A stretch of 14,161 nucleotides of DNA from Candidatus Gastranaerophilales bacterium (GTDB lineage Bacteria; Cyanobacteriota; Vampirovibrionia; Gastranaerophilales; JAILCC01). Position numbers and translations under genes: made by a program. Of this stretch, positions 8,212-14,161 are shown piece by piece. The notes beneath the pieces were generated by a model. It saw only the letters and a list, made by a program, of their open reading frames with translations. It was not told the DNA's origin and did not search any database. The DNA lies in NCBI GenBank assembly GCA_024408745.1, contig JAKSUS010000010.1:1-14161 (forward strand), in the 5' to 3' direction. How positions within the stretch are numbered: position 1 is the first letter of the stretch; every line of letters starts with the position of its first letter.

Positions 8212-8284
8212 GAGCAATTATTAAAGATTTTGATAAAACATGCCGATAAGTATATTACAAGAACTTAAATCGGAGGTCAAAACA

Positions 8285-9328
8285 ATGGGTTTATCAGCAA
8301 GTCAAACAAGATACCTATCATTAACAGCAAGAAAGTCTAACGTAGAATACCAAGGACAACAAGTTAACGAAGCAAGAACAGGTTTAGCAAATCAATCAGC
8401 AGATTTGTACAAGCAAATGATAAATTTAAAAGCACCTATTGCTCCTACAATCTATGATTATATTATTAACCCTGCTACACTTCCGAATATTGATTGGGCA
8501 GATGATACAGCATGGCCTTTAAATTCAGCAAAACAAAAGAATTTTGAAATATATTATGCAGCAAATCAACCGAGTTTCCAATCTTTTGGAATTCCTGAAT
8601 ATAAAGAATACGCAGATGAAAAAACAGGCAGAAAATATTGGGCTCAAGTAGGTTATGATGAAAAAGGTAAAGAAATTGCAGGTGGCATCGGCAGACATTA
8701 CTCTTATCTTGAAGATGTTACAGGAACATACTGTGTAAAAATGACATCAGAAGAAGACGGTAGTTACAATAAAAAAGGTAAAGATGTAGCAGGCAATTTT
8801 GTATCTTATACATCAATTCACGTTGATGAAAATGAAAAATTTGAATACGATGCAGAATCAGGACTATTCCAAATCAAAGAAGAATACAAAGACTCATTCA
8901 CTTATGAAGAATTAGCAAAAAATATTAAAGCATTCAACTTAGCAATGGGTACATACAACACCTATTCAAAACCTGACAAAATTAAAATTTATGATCATGA
9001 TTTAAGCCAAGCAGAACAAGATGCTCTTAAAGATACAAATACTGAAAACGATCCGGTTCCTGTAAGCTACAAACGCTCAGCAACTGAAAATTATGATACT
9101 GCCCAATACAATGCGGCAATGGTTAAATACGAACAAGAACAAAGAGAATATGAAGAAATTTTAGCAGAAATAAATGCTAAAACTGAAGAAATTCACCAAG
9201 CAGATGAAAAATTAGAATTACAATTAAAACAATTAGATACAGAACAAGAAGCGATAAATACTGAAATGGAAGCAGTTAAAAAAGTTATCGAAAAGAACAT
9301 CGAACAAACTTTCAAAACTTTCGCTTAA
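8285..9328 (+). CDS. MGLSASQ-type coiled-coil protein (347 aa), function unknown
   Basis: The start at 8285 is fixed by GGAGGT (8272-8277), 7 bases upstream. An in-frame ATG at 8240 has no ribosome binding site and would place this SD inside the coding region. The product begins MGLSASQTRYLSLTARKS, followed by an amphipathic helical segment to about residue 48 (NVEYQGQQVNEARTGLA). A middle region of about 50-240 is rich in Tyr, Asp and Gly and predicted mostly non-helical. A long coiled coil runs from about 268 to 335, closing with KNIEQTFKTFA. There is no signal peptide or membrane span. I associate proteins with this opening and FKTF-like ending with Gastranaerophilales genomes, without assigned function. 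The helix-variable-helix layout recalls flagellar hook or filament proteins, but that is only an architectural analogy. It is a single-gene unit with its own terminator. Confidence 0.85.
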   Translation: MGLSASQTRYLSLTARKSNVEYQGQQVNEARTGLANQSADLYKQMINLKAPIAPTIYDYIINPATLPNIDWADDTAWPLNSAKQKNFEIYYAANQPSFQSFGIPEYKEYADEKTGRKYWAQVGYDEKGKEIAGGIGRHYSYLEDVTGTYCVKMTSEEDGSYNKKGKDVAGNFVSYTSIHVDENEKFEYDAESGLFQIKEEYKDSFTYEELAKNIKAFNLAMGTYNTYSKPDKIKIYDHDLSQAEQDALKDTNTENDPVPVSYKRSATENYDTAQYNAAMVKYEQEQREYEEILAEINAKTEEIHQADEKLELQLKQLDTEQEAINTEMEAVKKVIEKNIEQTFKTFA

Positions 9329-9402
9329 TTCGTTAAAAACTAATTATTAATATTCCTATGTAATTAATATTTATAAATACATAGCATAAAAGATTTAATT
9401 TC

Positions 9403-9409
9403 GACCTCC
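9403..9409 (+). promoter_or_regulatory. anti-Shine-Dalgarno sequence in the 3' UTR
   Basis: GACCTCC is the exact complement of GGAGGTC (8272-8278), the ribosome binding site of the upstream gene. It sits in a U-rich single-stranded-looking stretch directly before the terminator hairpin, an arrangement seen in small RNAs that block translation starts. No promoter for a separate RNA was identified; a processed 3' UTR fragment is possible. Confidence 0.35.
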
Positions 9410-9414
9410 TTTTC

Positions 9415-9445
9415 AAGTCAACAAGTATTTGTTGGCTTTTTCTTT
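9415..9445 (+). terminator. intrinsic terminator of the MGLSASQ gene
   Basis: The stem AAGTCAACAA (9415-9424) pairs with TTGTTGGCTT (9429-9438), with one G-T pair, around the loop GTAT. The run TTTTTCTTT (9437-9445) follows. It lies about 90 bases after the stop at 9328 and upstream of the aroC promoter. Confidence 0.8.
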
Positions 9446-9484
9446 ATGCATAACACTATGTAAAGTAACTAATATGTTAAGTTA

Positions 9485-9513
9485 ATGACGACTTTAAAAA
9501 AAACTTGTATAAT
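9485..9513 (+). promoter_or_regulatory. candidate promoter of the aro operon
   Basis: Consensus TATAAT (9508-9513) has ATGACG (9485-9490; four of six match TTGACA) 17 bases upstream. The predicted start near 9520 gives a leader of about 23 bases before the chosen aroC ATG and excludes the upstream in-frame start at 9519. Confidence 0.6.
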
Positions 9514-9542
9514 ATCACTTGATAGATTGTGGAGAGAGTTTT

Positions 9543-10685
9543 ATGAAATTCAGATTTTTAAATGCAGGAGAATCACATGGGAAAAAGTTAACTGCAATAA
9601 TTGAAAATGTTCCTGCAAATTTTGATATAGACGTAAAAGAAATTAATAAAGACTTAGCACGCAGGCAAAAAGGCTACGGACGTGGTCCGAGAATGAAAAT
9701 AGAACACGACAAAGCAGAAATAACTTCAGGCATCAGATTTGGAAAAACAATAGGTTCACCTATTACTTTAGAAATTGTAAATAAAGATTTTAAAAACTGG
9801 CAAATACCTATGAGTATAGAACCATTACCCGATGATGTAAAAGATGTCGACTTAAAAGAAGTAACTTGTGTTCGCCCCGGACATGCAGACTTTGCAGGTG
9901 CTTTAAAATACAATCAAACTGATATAAGAAACATTTTAGAACGTTCAAGTGCCCGTGAAACTGCAACAAAGGTAGCAGTTGGCGCAATTGCGAAGCAGAT
10001 TCTTAAAAAGTTTAATATCAAAGTAGAAAGTAGTGTTATTTCAATCGGTCAGGTTGTTGCTACAAATTTTGACGGCAAAAAGAAGAATGATTTAAACTGC
10101 CCTGATGATGTAGCTTACAAAAAAATGATAAAAGAAATTGACAAAGCGTACGGCAGAAGTGTTTCATTAGGCGGTTTAATAATGCTTGAAATAAGCAATG
10201 TTCCTGCCGGCTTAGGCTCACACACACATTGGGACAGAAGATTAGACGGCTTGCTTGCTCAGGCATTAATGAGTATACAGGCAGTTAAATCTGTTGAAGT
10301 CGGTTTAGGAAAAGATAGTGCGTTTTTAACAGGCGATAAACTTCAGGATGAATTTTTCATAAGAAAAGGCAAAGTTATCAGAAAAACCAATAATGCAGGC
10401 GGTATAGAAGGCGGAATGAGTAATGGCGAGCATATCATTTTAACTATTGCAATGAAACCGATACCAACAATGGATGCGCCGTTAAATGCAATTGACATTA
10501 AAACAATGACTGAACACAGAGCACATTATGAACGCTCCGATGTGTGTGCTGTCCCTGCCTGTGGAGTTATTGCAGAAGCGATGTGTGCAATAGTTATTCT
10601 TCAACAATTCTTAGAAAAATTCGGCGGTGATAGCTACGAAGAAGTTGTAAAAAATGTCAATAACTATTTAACTTTGAGGAAATAA
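9543..10685 (+). CDS. aroC: chorismate synthase (380 aa)
   Basis: This is the last shikimate-pathway enzyme: it converts 5-enolpyruvylshikimate 3-phosphate to chorismate, needing reduced FMN, as a cytoplasmic tetramer. The family signatures are all present: GESHG (9-13, His12), RRQKGYGRG (40-48), RPGHAD (111-116, His114), RSSARETA (135-142), GSHTHWD (225-231), NNAGGIEGGMSNG (283-295) and HRAHYERSDVCAVPA (325-339). The length is typical (360-400). The start at 9543 gives MKFRFLNAGESHG, with GGAG 8 bases upstream; an upstream ATG adding eight residues lies at the likely transcription start and was rejected. Its TAA shares one base with the aroK ATG (TAATG), implying translational coupling. Confidence 0.96.
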   Translation: MKFRFLNAGESHGKKLTAIIENVPANFDIDVKEINKDLARRQKGYGRGPRMKIEHDKAEITSGIRFGKTIGSPITLEIVNKDFKNWQIPMSIEPLPDDVKDVDLKEVTCVRPGHADFAGALKYNQTDIRNILERSSARETATKVAVGAIAKQILKKFNIKVESSVISIGQVVATNFDGKKKNDLNCPDDVAYKKMIKEIDKAYGRSVSLGGLIMLEISNVPAGLGSHTHWDRRLDGLLAQALMSIQAVKSVEVGLGKDSAFLTGDKLQDEFFIRKGKVIRKTNNAGGIEGGMSNGEHIILTIAMKPIPTMDAPLNAIDIKTMTEHRAHYERSDVCAVPACGVIAEAMCAIVILQQFLEKFGGDSYEEVVKNVNNYLTLRK

Positions 10686-11200
10686 TGAAAAACATTGTTC
10701 TTGTAGGTTTAATGGGAGCAGGTAAATCAACCGTCGGAAAAATATTAGCCGACAAACTTAGTTTTTCATTTATTGATACTGATGAATTCATTGAACAACA
10801 AGAAAGCACTAAAATTACCGAAATTTTTGCAAAAAAAGGTGAAACATATTTTAGAACTTTAGAAAACAATGTAATTTCTAAAATTTCAACGAAAAATTCT
10901 CAAGTTATATCAACAGGCGGAGGGAGTATTCAAAATCCTCAAAACCTAACCTGCTTAAAGGATAACGGTTTTGTCGTTTATTTAAAAGCGAGTTCAAATA
11001 TTCTTTTTGAAAGAATTAAAGACGATAACTCAAGACCGTTGTTAAAAACGAAAAATCCTTTAAAAACCTTGGATGAATTATTAAAAGAGAGAGAAATCAA
11101 TTATAATAAAGCTAATTTCATTATTAACACAGACAATAAAACTGTTGATGATATAATAAATTTAATAATTGAGGAATATAATGAAAATTTTAAATGTTAA
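10685..11200 (+). CDS. aroK: shikimate kinase (171 aa)
   Basis: It phosphorylates the 3-hydroxyl of shikimate with ATP, two steps before chorismate. It is a small NMP-kinase-like P-loop protein: Walker A GLMGAGKST (8-16), shikimate-binding DTD (31-33), Arg57 in YFRTLE, glycine triplet TGGG (77-80), and the lid segment RPLL (117-120) with Arg117. Arg136 (EREINY) is in the usual adenine-side position. The length is standard. GAGGA (10676-10680) lies 4 bases before the ATG, and the start codon overlaps the aroC stop by one base. Its last 20 bases overlap the start of aroB. Confidence 0.95.
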   Translation: MKNIVLVGLMGAGKSTVGKILADKLSFSFIDTDEFIEQQESTKITEIFAKKGETYFRTLENNVISKISTKNSQVISTGGGSIQNPQNLTCLKDNGFVVYLKASSNILFERIKDDNSRPLLKTKNPLKTLDELLKEREINYNKANFIINTDNKTVDDIINLIIEEYNENFKC

Positions 11201-12284
11201 TATAAACAGAACTGAAACATCTTACCCTATTTTTACAGGTGAAGGTTTAAGAGATAAAGTTAAAGAATTTTTAACAGATATAAAAAAAGCTGTTTTAGTT
11301 ACAAACGAAACAATTTTCGAAATCTATCAGGATAAAATTACAGATTTCTTTAACAATTTACCTGTTAACGTTGAATATTGCATTATTCCTGACGGTGAAG
11401 AGTATAAAAACAAAGAGATTTTGGAAAAGATACTAACTTGTGCATTTGAGCAACATTTAGAAAGAAACGATATGTTTATTGCTTTTGGTGGCGGTGTCGT
11501 TGGCGATATAACAGGTTTTGCGGCATCAACTTATTTAAGAGGGATAAAATTTTTGCAAATCCCTACAACAATTCTTGCACAAGTTGATAGTTCTGTTGGT
11601 GGCAAAGTCGCAATTAATACTCCTTACGGGAAAAATTTATTGGGAAGTTTTTATCATCCAGTAGGTGTTGTTTCGGATATTAAATTTTTACAGAGTTTAC
11701 CCAAACGTGAAATTTTAACAGGTTTAAGTGAAGTTGTTAAATATTCGCTTATAGAAAAAAATTGTGGCTTAGAATTTACGGATTTTGCAAAGTATTTATC
11801 TGAAAACAATAAAAAACTTTTATCTTTAACTCCTGAAAATATTGAATTTATGGTTGAAAACTGTTGCAGATTAAAGGCATCAGTAGTTAATCAAGACGAA
11901 AAAGAAAAAGGATTAAGAGCAATATTGAATTTTGGTCACACAATAGGACACTCCATTGAAAAATGTACTAATTATAATACCTTTACCCATGGTGAAGCAG
12001 TAGCAATGGGAATGAAAGGTGCTTTATTAATTTCCTTGAAATTAAATAAAATTGATAAAAATTATTTTGACTTTGCAACAGGTTTGTTAAATTCTTTCGG
12101 CTTACTAAATTACAAAATTCCTCAAAATGTTTCAATTGAAAATCTTTTGGACAGTTTGAAATTTGATAAAAAAGTTAAAAACGGAAATGTAAGATTTGTT
12201 TTACCCGTTGGATATTGTGAAGTTGAAATATTTGATGATGTTTCAAAAGATATCATTGAAGATGTTTTAAAAGAGTTATACTAA
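11181..12284 (+). CDS. aroB: 3-dehydroquinate synthase (367 aa)
   Basis: The second shikimate-pathway enzyme converts DAHP to 3-dehydroquinate using NAD+ and a divalent metal. NAD-site motifs are PDGEEYKN (70-77) and GGGVVGDITGF (103-113). The substrate region includes PTTILAQVDSSVGGK (128-142) and KNLLGSFYHP (151-160). The metal ligands are Glu184 (LSEVVKY), His253 (NFGHTIGHS) and His270 (THGEAVAMG). The start at 11181 has GAGGAAT just upstream (11171-11177) and begins MKILNVNINR; a start 12 bases earlier would consume the ribosome binding site. It lies within the last 20 bases of aroK in another frame, so the three aro genes form a tightly coupled operon. The ABC permease gene follows after 3 bases. 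Confidence 0.96.
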   Translation: MKILNVNINRTETSYPIFTGEGLRDKVKEFLTDIKKAVLVTNETIFEIYQDKITDFFNNLPVNVEYCIIPDGEEYKNKEILEKILTCAFEQHLERNDMFIAFGGGVVGDITGFAASTYLRGIKFLQIPTTILAQVDSSVGGKVAINTPYGKNLLGSFYHPVGVVSDIKFLQSLPKREILTGLSEVVKYSLIEKNCGLEFTDFAKYLSENNKKLLSLTPENIEFMVENCCRLKASVVNQDEKEKGLRAILNFGHTIGHSIEKCTNYNTFTHGEAVAMGMKGALLISLKLNKIDKNYFDFATGLLNSFGLLNYKIPQNVSIENLLDSLKFDKKVKNGNVRFVLPVGYCEVEIFDDVSKDIIEDVLKELY

Positions 12285-12287
12285 TTT

Positions 12288-13118
12288 ATGAAAAACGGAA
12301 AGTTTATAATTTTTATAAGTTATTTAATATTAATTTTAGGTGTAATAACTATGATTGCACCGTTTTTATGGATGCTTGTAACTTCTTTTATGCAAGATTC
12401 TCAGATTTTTTCTTATCCGCCACAATTTGTTCCAAAACCATTTATAACGGATAATTATTCTTCTGTTGCTACCAAAATGCCAATTATGCGATATTTTTAC
12501 AACAGTTTATTGGTTGCAGTTTTAACAACGATAGGGCAGGTTATTATTGCATCAATGGCAGGTTTTGCGTTCGCAAAACTGAATTTCAAATTCAAAGAAC
12601 CACTATTTTTAATAATTCTTGCAACAATGATGATTCCTCCACAAGTAAATATTATTCCATTATTTTACGTTATGAAAGAACTACATTGGATAGACACATT
12701 TCAAGCATTAATTTTACCTGGATTATTTGGAGGCTTCGGGATATTTTTAATGCGTCAATGGTTTAAATCAATCCCCAATGCACTTTTAGAAGCAGCGAAA
12801 ATTGACGGCTGCAACTGGTTTCAAATTTATTATAAAGTTGCCCTACCACTTGCACTTCCCGCTCTTTCAACATTAGCAATTTTCACTTTTATAACAAGCT
12901 GGAACGGTTTTATGTGGCCGTTAATCGTTACAAATTCCGATACTATTCGCACACTTCCCGTTGCTTTAGCAGGATTTAAAGGGAGTTTCAGAGAAACAAT
13001 TGAATGGGGACAGTTAATGGCTTGTGCCGTTATAACAACTATCCCTGCAATTTTGATATTTATTGCGGGACAGAAATTCTTTATAAAAGGAATAATGAAT
13101 GCAAGCGTAAAAGAATAA
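12288..13118 (+). CDS. carbohydrate ABC transporter permease, MalG/UgpE-type (276 aa)
   Basis: This is a membrane permease subunit of a CUT1-type sugar importer. About six hydrophobic spans are visible: residues 7-32, 72-97, 106-128, 140-156, 190-212 and 245-265. The cytoplasmic EAA loop that docks the ATPase is intact: EAAKIDGCNWFQIYYKV (168-184) followed by ALPLALP. The opening (MxAPFLWMLxTSF) and the closing FxxGixxGsvKE-like end are typical of the MalG branch; 276 residues is the usual length. It needs a MalF-like partner, a binding protein and an ATPase, none of which is in the window. It begins 3 bases after the aroB stop with only a weak purine stretch, so translation may depend on aroB. 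The sugar cannot be told from sequence alone. Confidence 0.92.
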   Translation: MKNGKFIIFISYLILILGVITMIAPFLWMLVTSFMQDSQIFSYPPQFVPKPFITDNYSSVATKMPIMRYFYNSLLVAVLTTIGQVIIASMAGFAFAKLNFKFKEPLFLIILATMMIPPQVNIIPLFYVMKELHWIDTFQALILPGLFGGFGIFLMRQWFKSIPNALLEAAKIDGCNWFQIYYKVALPLALPALSTLAIFTFITSWNGFMWPLIVTNSDTIRTLPVALAGFKGSFRETIEWGQLMACAVITTIPAILIFIAGQKFFIKGIMNASVKE

Positions 13119-13121
13119 AAC

Positions 13122-13167
13122 GGGGAGACAGGAAGAGAACTTAATCTTCCTGCCCAAACTTATTTTT
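13122..13167. terminator. probable terminator after the aro/permease operon
   Basis: CAGGAAGA (13129-13136) and TCTTCCTG (13145-13152) form a perfect 8-bp stem around 8 bases. Outer GGG and CCC (13153-13155) could extend it past a bulge. The plus-strand tail AAACTTATTTTT is imperfect; the minus-strand tail is also T-rich. It could end both the permease operon and the convergent 51-residue ORF. Confidence 0.5.
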
Positions 13168-13315
13168 CTGCCAAGCAAGTAACAATTTCTTTTGAAAGTA
13201 ATGTTAATTTGCCGGCAAAATATTGTAATATTGAAGCATTATCAATATTTTTATCCAAATTGCTTACAGTTTCCATTGCATCTTCAATAAGTATCTTTAA
13301 TAATCTATTATCCAT
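13160..13315 (-). CDS. small hypothetical protein (51 aa)
   Basis: A short ORF reads MDNRLLKILIEDAMETVSNL at its start, then a helical segment ending SKEIVTCLAEK. It is mildly acidic, with alternating hydrophobic residues that suggest two amphipathic helices. No known family is recognised. The ribosome binding site is weak (TTGGA about 11 bases upstream). Upstream on the minus strand there is a consensus TTGACA (13369-13374), but the best -10 choices (GATAAT at a 15-base spacing, TAATTT at 17) are poor. It is divergent from the AbrB-like/XRE genes, and the terminator-like hairpin lies right at its 3' end. The gene is plausible because it fits neatly between a promoter-like sequence and a hairpin, but it is short enough to be chance. 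Confidence 0.45.
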   Translation of the reverse strand: MDNRLLKILIEDAMETVSNLDKNIDNASILQYFAGKLTLLSKEIVTCLAEK

Positions 13316-13497
13316 TTTGTATTAATTCCAACTATTATATTAATAAAATTATCATATTTTGGATAATTTGTCAAATCTTCGAAAAGTATCAAATTACTCA
13401 GTAATACAATATACATTGTAGGGTTTAATGTTATGTTAGAAATAATGTTATAAAAAAAGTATGATAATGTCAATAACATGGTAAGGTAAAATATAAT
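13316..13497. promoter_or_regulatory. repeat-rich intergenic region of the AbrB/XRE module
   Basis: This holds a dyad TACAAT-ATAC-ATTGTA (13405-13420), two direct copies of TAATGTTAT (13426-13434, 13443-13451, 17 bases start to start) and one inverted ATAACAT (13473-13479). A minus-strand TTGACA is at 13369-13374 and a plus-strand TATGAT, possibly a -10, at 13460-13465. Short repeats of this kind before small DNA-binding proteins usually mean autoregulation; here that is inference. Confidence 0.4.
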
Positions 13498-13662
13498 ATG
13501 GCATTTGACAGAAAATTAATGAGAAACGGAAAGGGTTGGGCTTTATGCATTAACTCTACAATATTACAATTTTTGGATATTGATCCTACTGTAAACATGG
13601 TTAAATATACCATTGAAAACAATAAATTAATTATTGAAAAAAGTGATAAAAAAATAGAATAA
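13498..13662 (+). CDS. AbrB/MazE-like (SpoVT-AbrB fold) small DNA-binding protein (54 aa)
   Basis: The 54-residue product has the swapped-hairpin pattern of SpoVT-AbrB domains: an initial strand RKLMRNGKGWALCI (5-18), a short helix TILQFLDI followed by a DP turn (21-30), and closing strands NMVKYTIENNKLIIEKS. The NG...WAL.I pattern is common in antitoxin-type members such as MazE and VapB. It is only the DNA-binding part, without a C-terminal toxin-neutralising tail. AAGGT lies 10 bases before the ATG. The stop is 3 bases before the XRE gene, so the two are probably co-transcribed and translationally coupled. No toxin ORF is adjacent in the window. It could be an antitoxin remnant or a plain transcription regulator. 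Confidence 0.7.
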   Translation: MAFDRKLMRNGKGWALCINSTILQFLDIDPTVNMVKYTIENNKLIIEKSDKKIE

Positions 13663-13665
13663 ATT

Positions 13666-13893
13666 ATGCATAATACTAATTACTTAATTTTACAAAAATT
13701 AGGAAAAAGAATTAAAGAATCTCGTATAGAGAAAAATATGACTCAAGAAAAACTTAGCGAATTGAGTAATATTTCTTCAGATTATTTATCTGAAATTGAA
13801 CGCGGCAAAAAGACACCAAGTTTGAAAAGATTTTTGCAAATAGCACAGGCCTTGGAAGTTTTACCTGAGGAATTTTTTAAGAATAAGTTATAA
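13666..13893 (+). CDS. XRE-family helix-turn-helix regulator (75 aa)
   Basis: A compact HTH_3 domain fills nearly the whole protein (about 12-70): LGKRIKESRIEKNMTQEKLS, with the turn and recognition helix in SNISSDYLSEIERGKKTPS. LQIAQALEVLPEEFF is the usual closing helix pair. Such proteins bind short dyads as dimers, often repressing their own operon. There is no additional ligand or toxin domain. The ATG is 3 bases after the AbrB-like stop and has no clear Shine-Dalgarno, which suggests coupling to the upstream gene. The dyad at 13405-13420, with TACAA/TTGTA halves, is a reasonable candidate operator. It ends at a bidirectional hairpin shared with the HU gene. Confidence 0.9.
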   Translation: MHNTNYLILQKLGKRIKESRIEKNMTQEKLSELSNISSDYLSEIERGKKTPSLKRFLQIAQALEVLPEEFFKNKL

Positions 13894-13920
13894 TAAATAA
13901 TATTACATAAAACAAAAAAG

Positions 13921-13946
13921 CGGAGCAGTTAATTAAAACTACTCCG
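13921..13946. terminator. bidirectional terminator between XRE and HU genes
   Basis: CGGAGCAGTT (13921-13930) pairs with AACTACTCCG (13937-13946), with one mismatch, around AATTAA. On the plus strand TTCTTTT follows; on the minus strand CTTTTTTG follows. It lies between the convergent stops at 13893 and 13974. Confidence 0.8.
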
Positions 13947-13973
13947 TTCTTTTCAACCTAAATAGAGTAAGAA

Positions 13974-14161
13974 CTATTTTACTAATTCTTTAAACTTTTT
14001 ACCAGCTGTGAAAGCAGGAACTTTTTTAGCAGCAATTTTAATAGCAGCGCCAGTTTGAGGGTTGCGACCTGTTCTAGCAGCTCTTGCTCTTCTTTCGAAT
14101 GTACCAAAACCAACTAAAGTAACTTTGTTACCTTTTTTAACTGCTGTTTGAATAGCATCAA
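13974..14161 (-). CDS. hup: HU-family DNA-binding protein, C-terminal fragment
   Basis: The gene continues past the window edge; 61 complete C-terminal residues are visible. HU is a small dimeric nucleoid protein that bends DNA without sequence specificity. The fragment begins [20 protein letters not shown] and carries the arm signature [20 protein letters not shown], including the RNP proline that intercalates into DNA, then the closing [14 protein letters not shown]. Everything matches HU; IHF is less likely, given the HU-like arm and a lone-gene context. The N-terminal helices are missing from the window. Transcription ends at the hairpin at 13921-13946. Confidence 0.93.
   Translation of the reverse strand, partial: DAIQTAVKKGNKVTLVGFGTFERRARAARTGRNPQTGAAIKIAAKKVPAFTAGKKFKELVK

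Noticed and set aside
8240..8284. Upstream ATG of the MGLSASQ protein
   Set aside because: No ribosome binding site; the strong GGAGGT inside this stretch points to the ATG at 8285.
9356..9384. CTATGTA / TACATAG inverted repeat after the MGLSASQ gene
   Set aside because: Seven-base arms with a long A/T loop and no T-tract; the terminator at 9415-9445 explains transcript ending better.
9379..9413. Minus-strand AAAAGGAGGTCGA as a ribosome binding site
   Set aside because: The nearest downstream ATG on the minus strand opens only a seven-codon frame, at poor spacing. The anti-SD reading on the plus strand is more economical.
13297..13479. 60-residue minus-strand ORF over the AbrB/51-aa intergenic region
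   Set aside because: No Shine-Dalgarno before its ATG; it covers the repeats and promoter-like sequences and overlaps the better-placed 51-residue ORF.

Overview
The window is AT-rich bacterial DNA with tightly packed genes and strong GGAGG-type ribosome binding sites. My best guess at the source is a gut-type non-photosynthetic cyanobacterial relative (Melainabacteria/Gastranaerophilales). This rests on two proteins whose style I associate with that group: one with EF-hand/dockerin-like loops plus a coiled coil, and one starting MGLSASQTRYLSL and ending in a coiled coil with FKTFA. It is an inference without a search; a low-GC Firmicute is the main alternative. No rRNA, tRNA, CRISPR array, insertion sequence or origin was seen.

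Layout. 1-363 is the end of a PBP4-like D,D-carboxypeptidase (S13 family). It converges, with a 4-base overlap, on a small unknown gene (360-668, minus). 862-2886 encodes a 674-residue EF-hand/coiled-coil protein; a strong hairpin separates it from the convergent triosephosphate isomerase gene tpiA (2961-3743, minus). From a divergent promoter region, clpC (3925-6465) runs into a YcgR-type PilZ c-di-GMP receptor (6474-7109) and an Fmt-like formyltransferase (7139-8131), probably one operon. 8285-9328 is the MGLSASQ coiled-coil protein. Its leader carries repeated dyads and its 3' UTR ends in an intrinsic terminator preceded by an anti-Shine-Dalgarno sequence. 9543-13118 is an aroC-aroK-aroB cluster with overlapping junctions, followed 3 bases later by a lone MalG-type sugar ABC permease. 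13160-13893 is a small regulatory module: a 51-residue minus-strand ORF, an AbrB-like 54-residue protein and an XRE repressor-like protein, around an intergenic region rich in short repeats. The window ends in a partial HU gene on the minus strand.

How it fits together. Most genes are housekeeping: wall trimming, glycolysis, ATP-dependent proteolysis, the shikimate pathway (3-dehydroquinate synthase, shikimate kinase, chorismate synthase) and nucleoid structure. The accessory or lineage-specific parts are the two coiled-coil proteins, the clpC-PilZ-formyltransferase arrangement, and the AbrB/XRE module. I found no decisive evidence for a new defence or mobile system. The most checkable leads are the AbrB/XRE/51-aa module with its repeats, the PilZ gene coupled to clpC, the 3' UTR anti-SD element and the paired TTGTTAA dyads.
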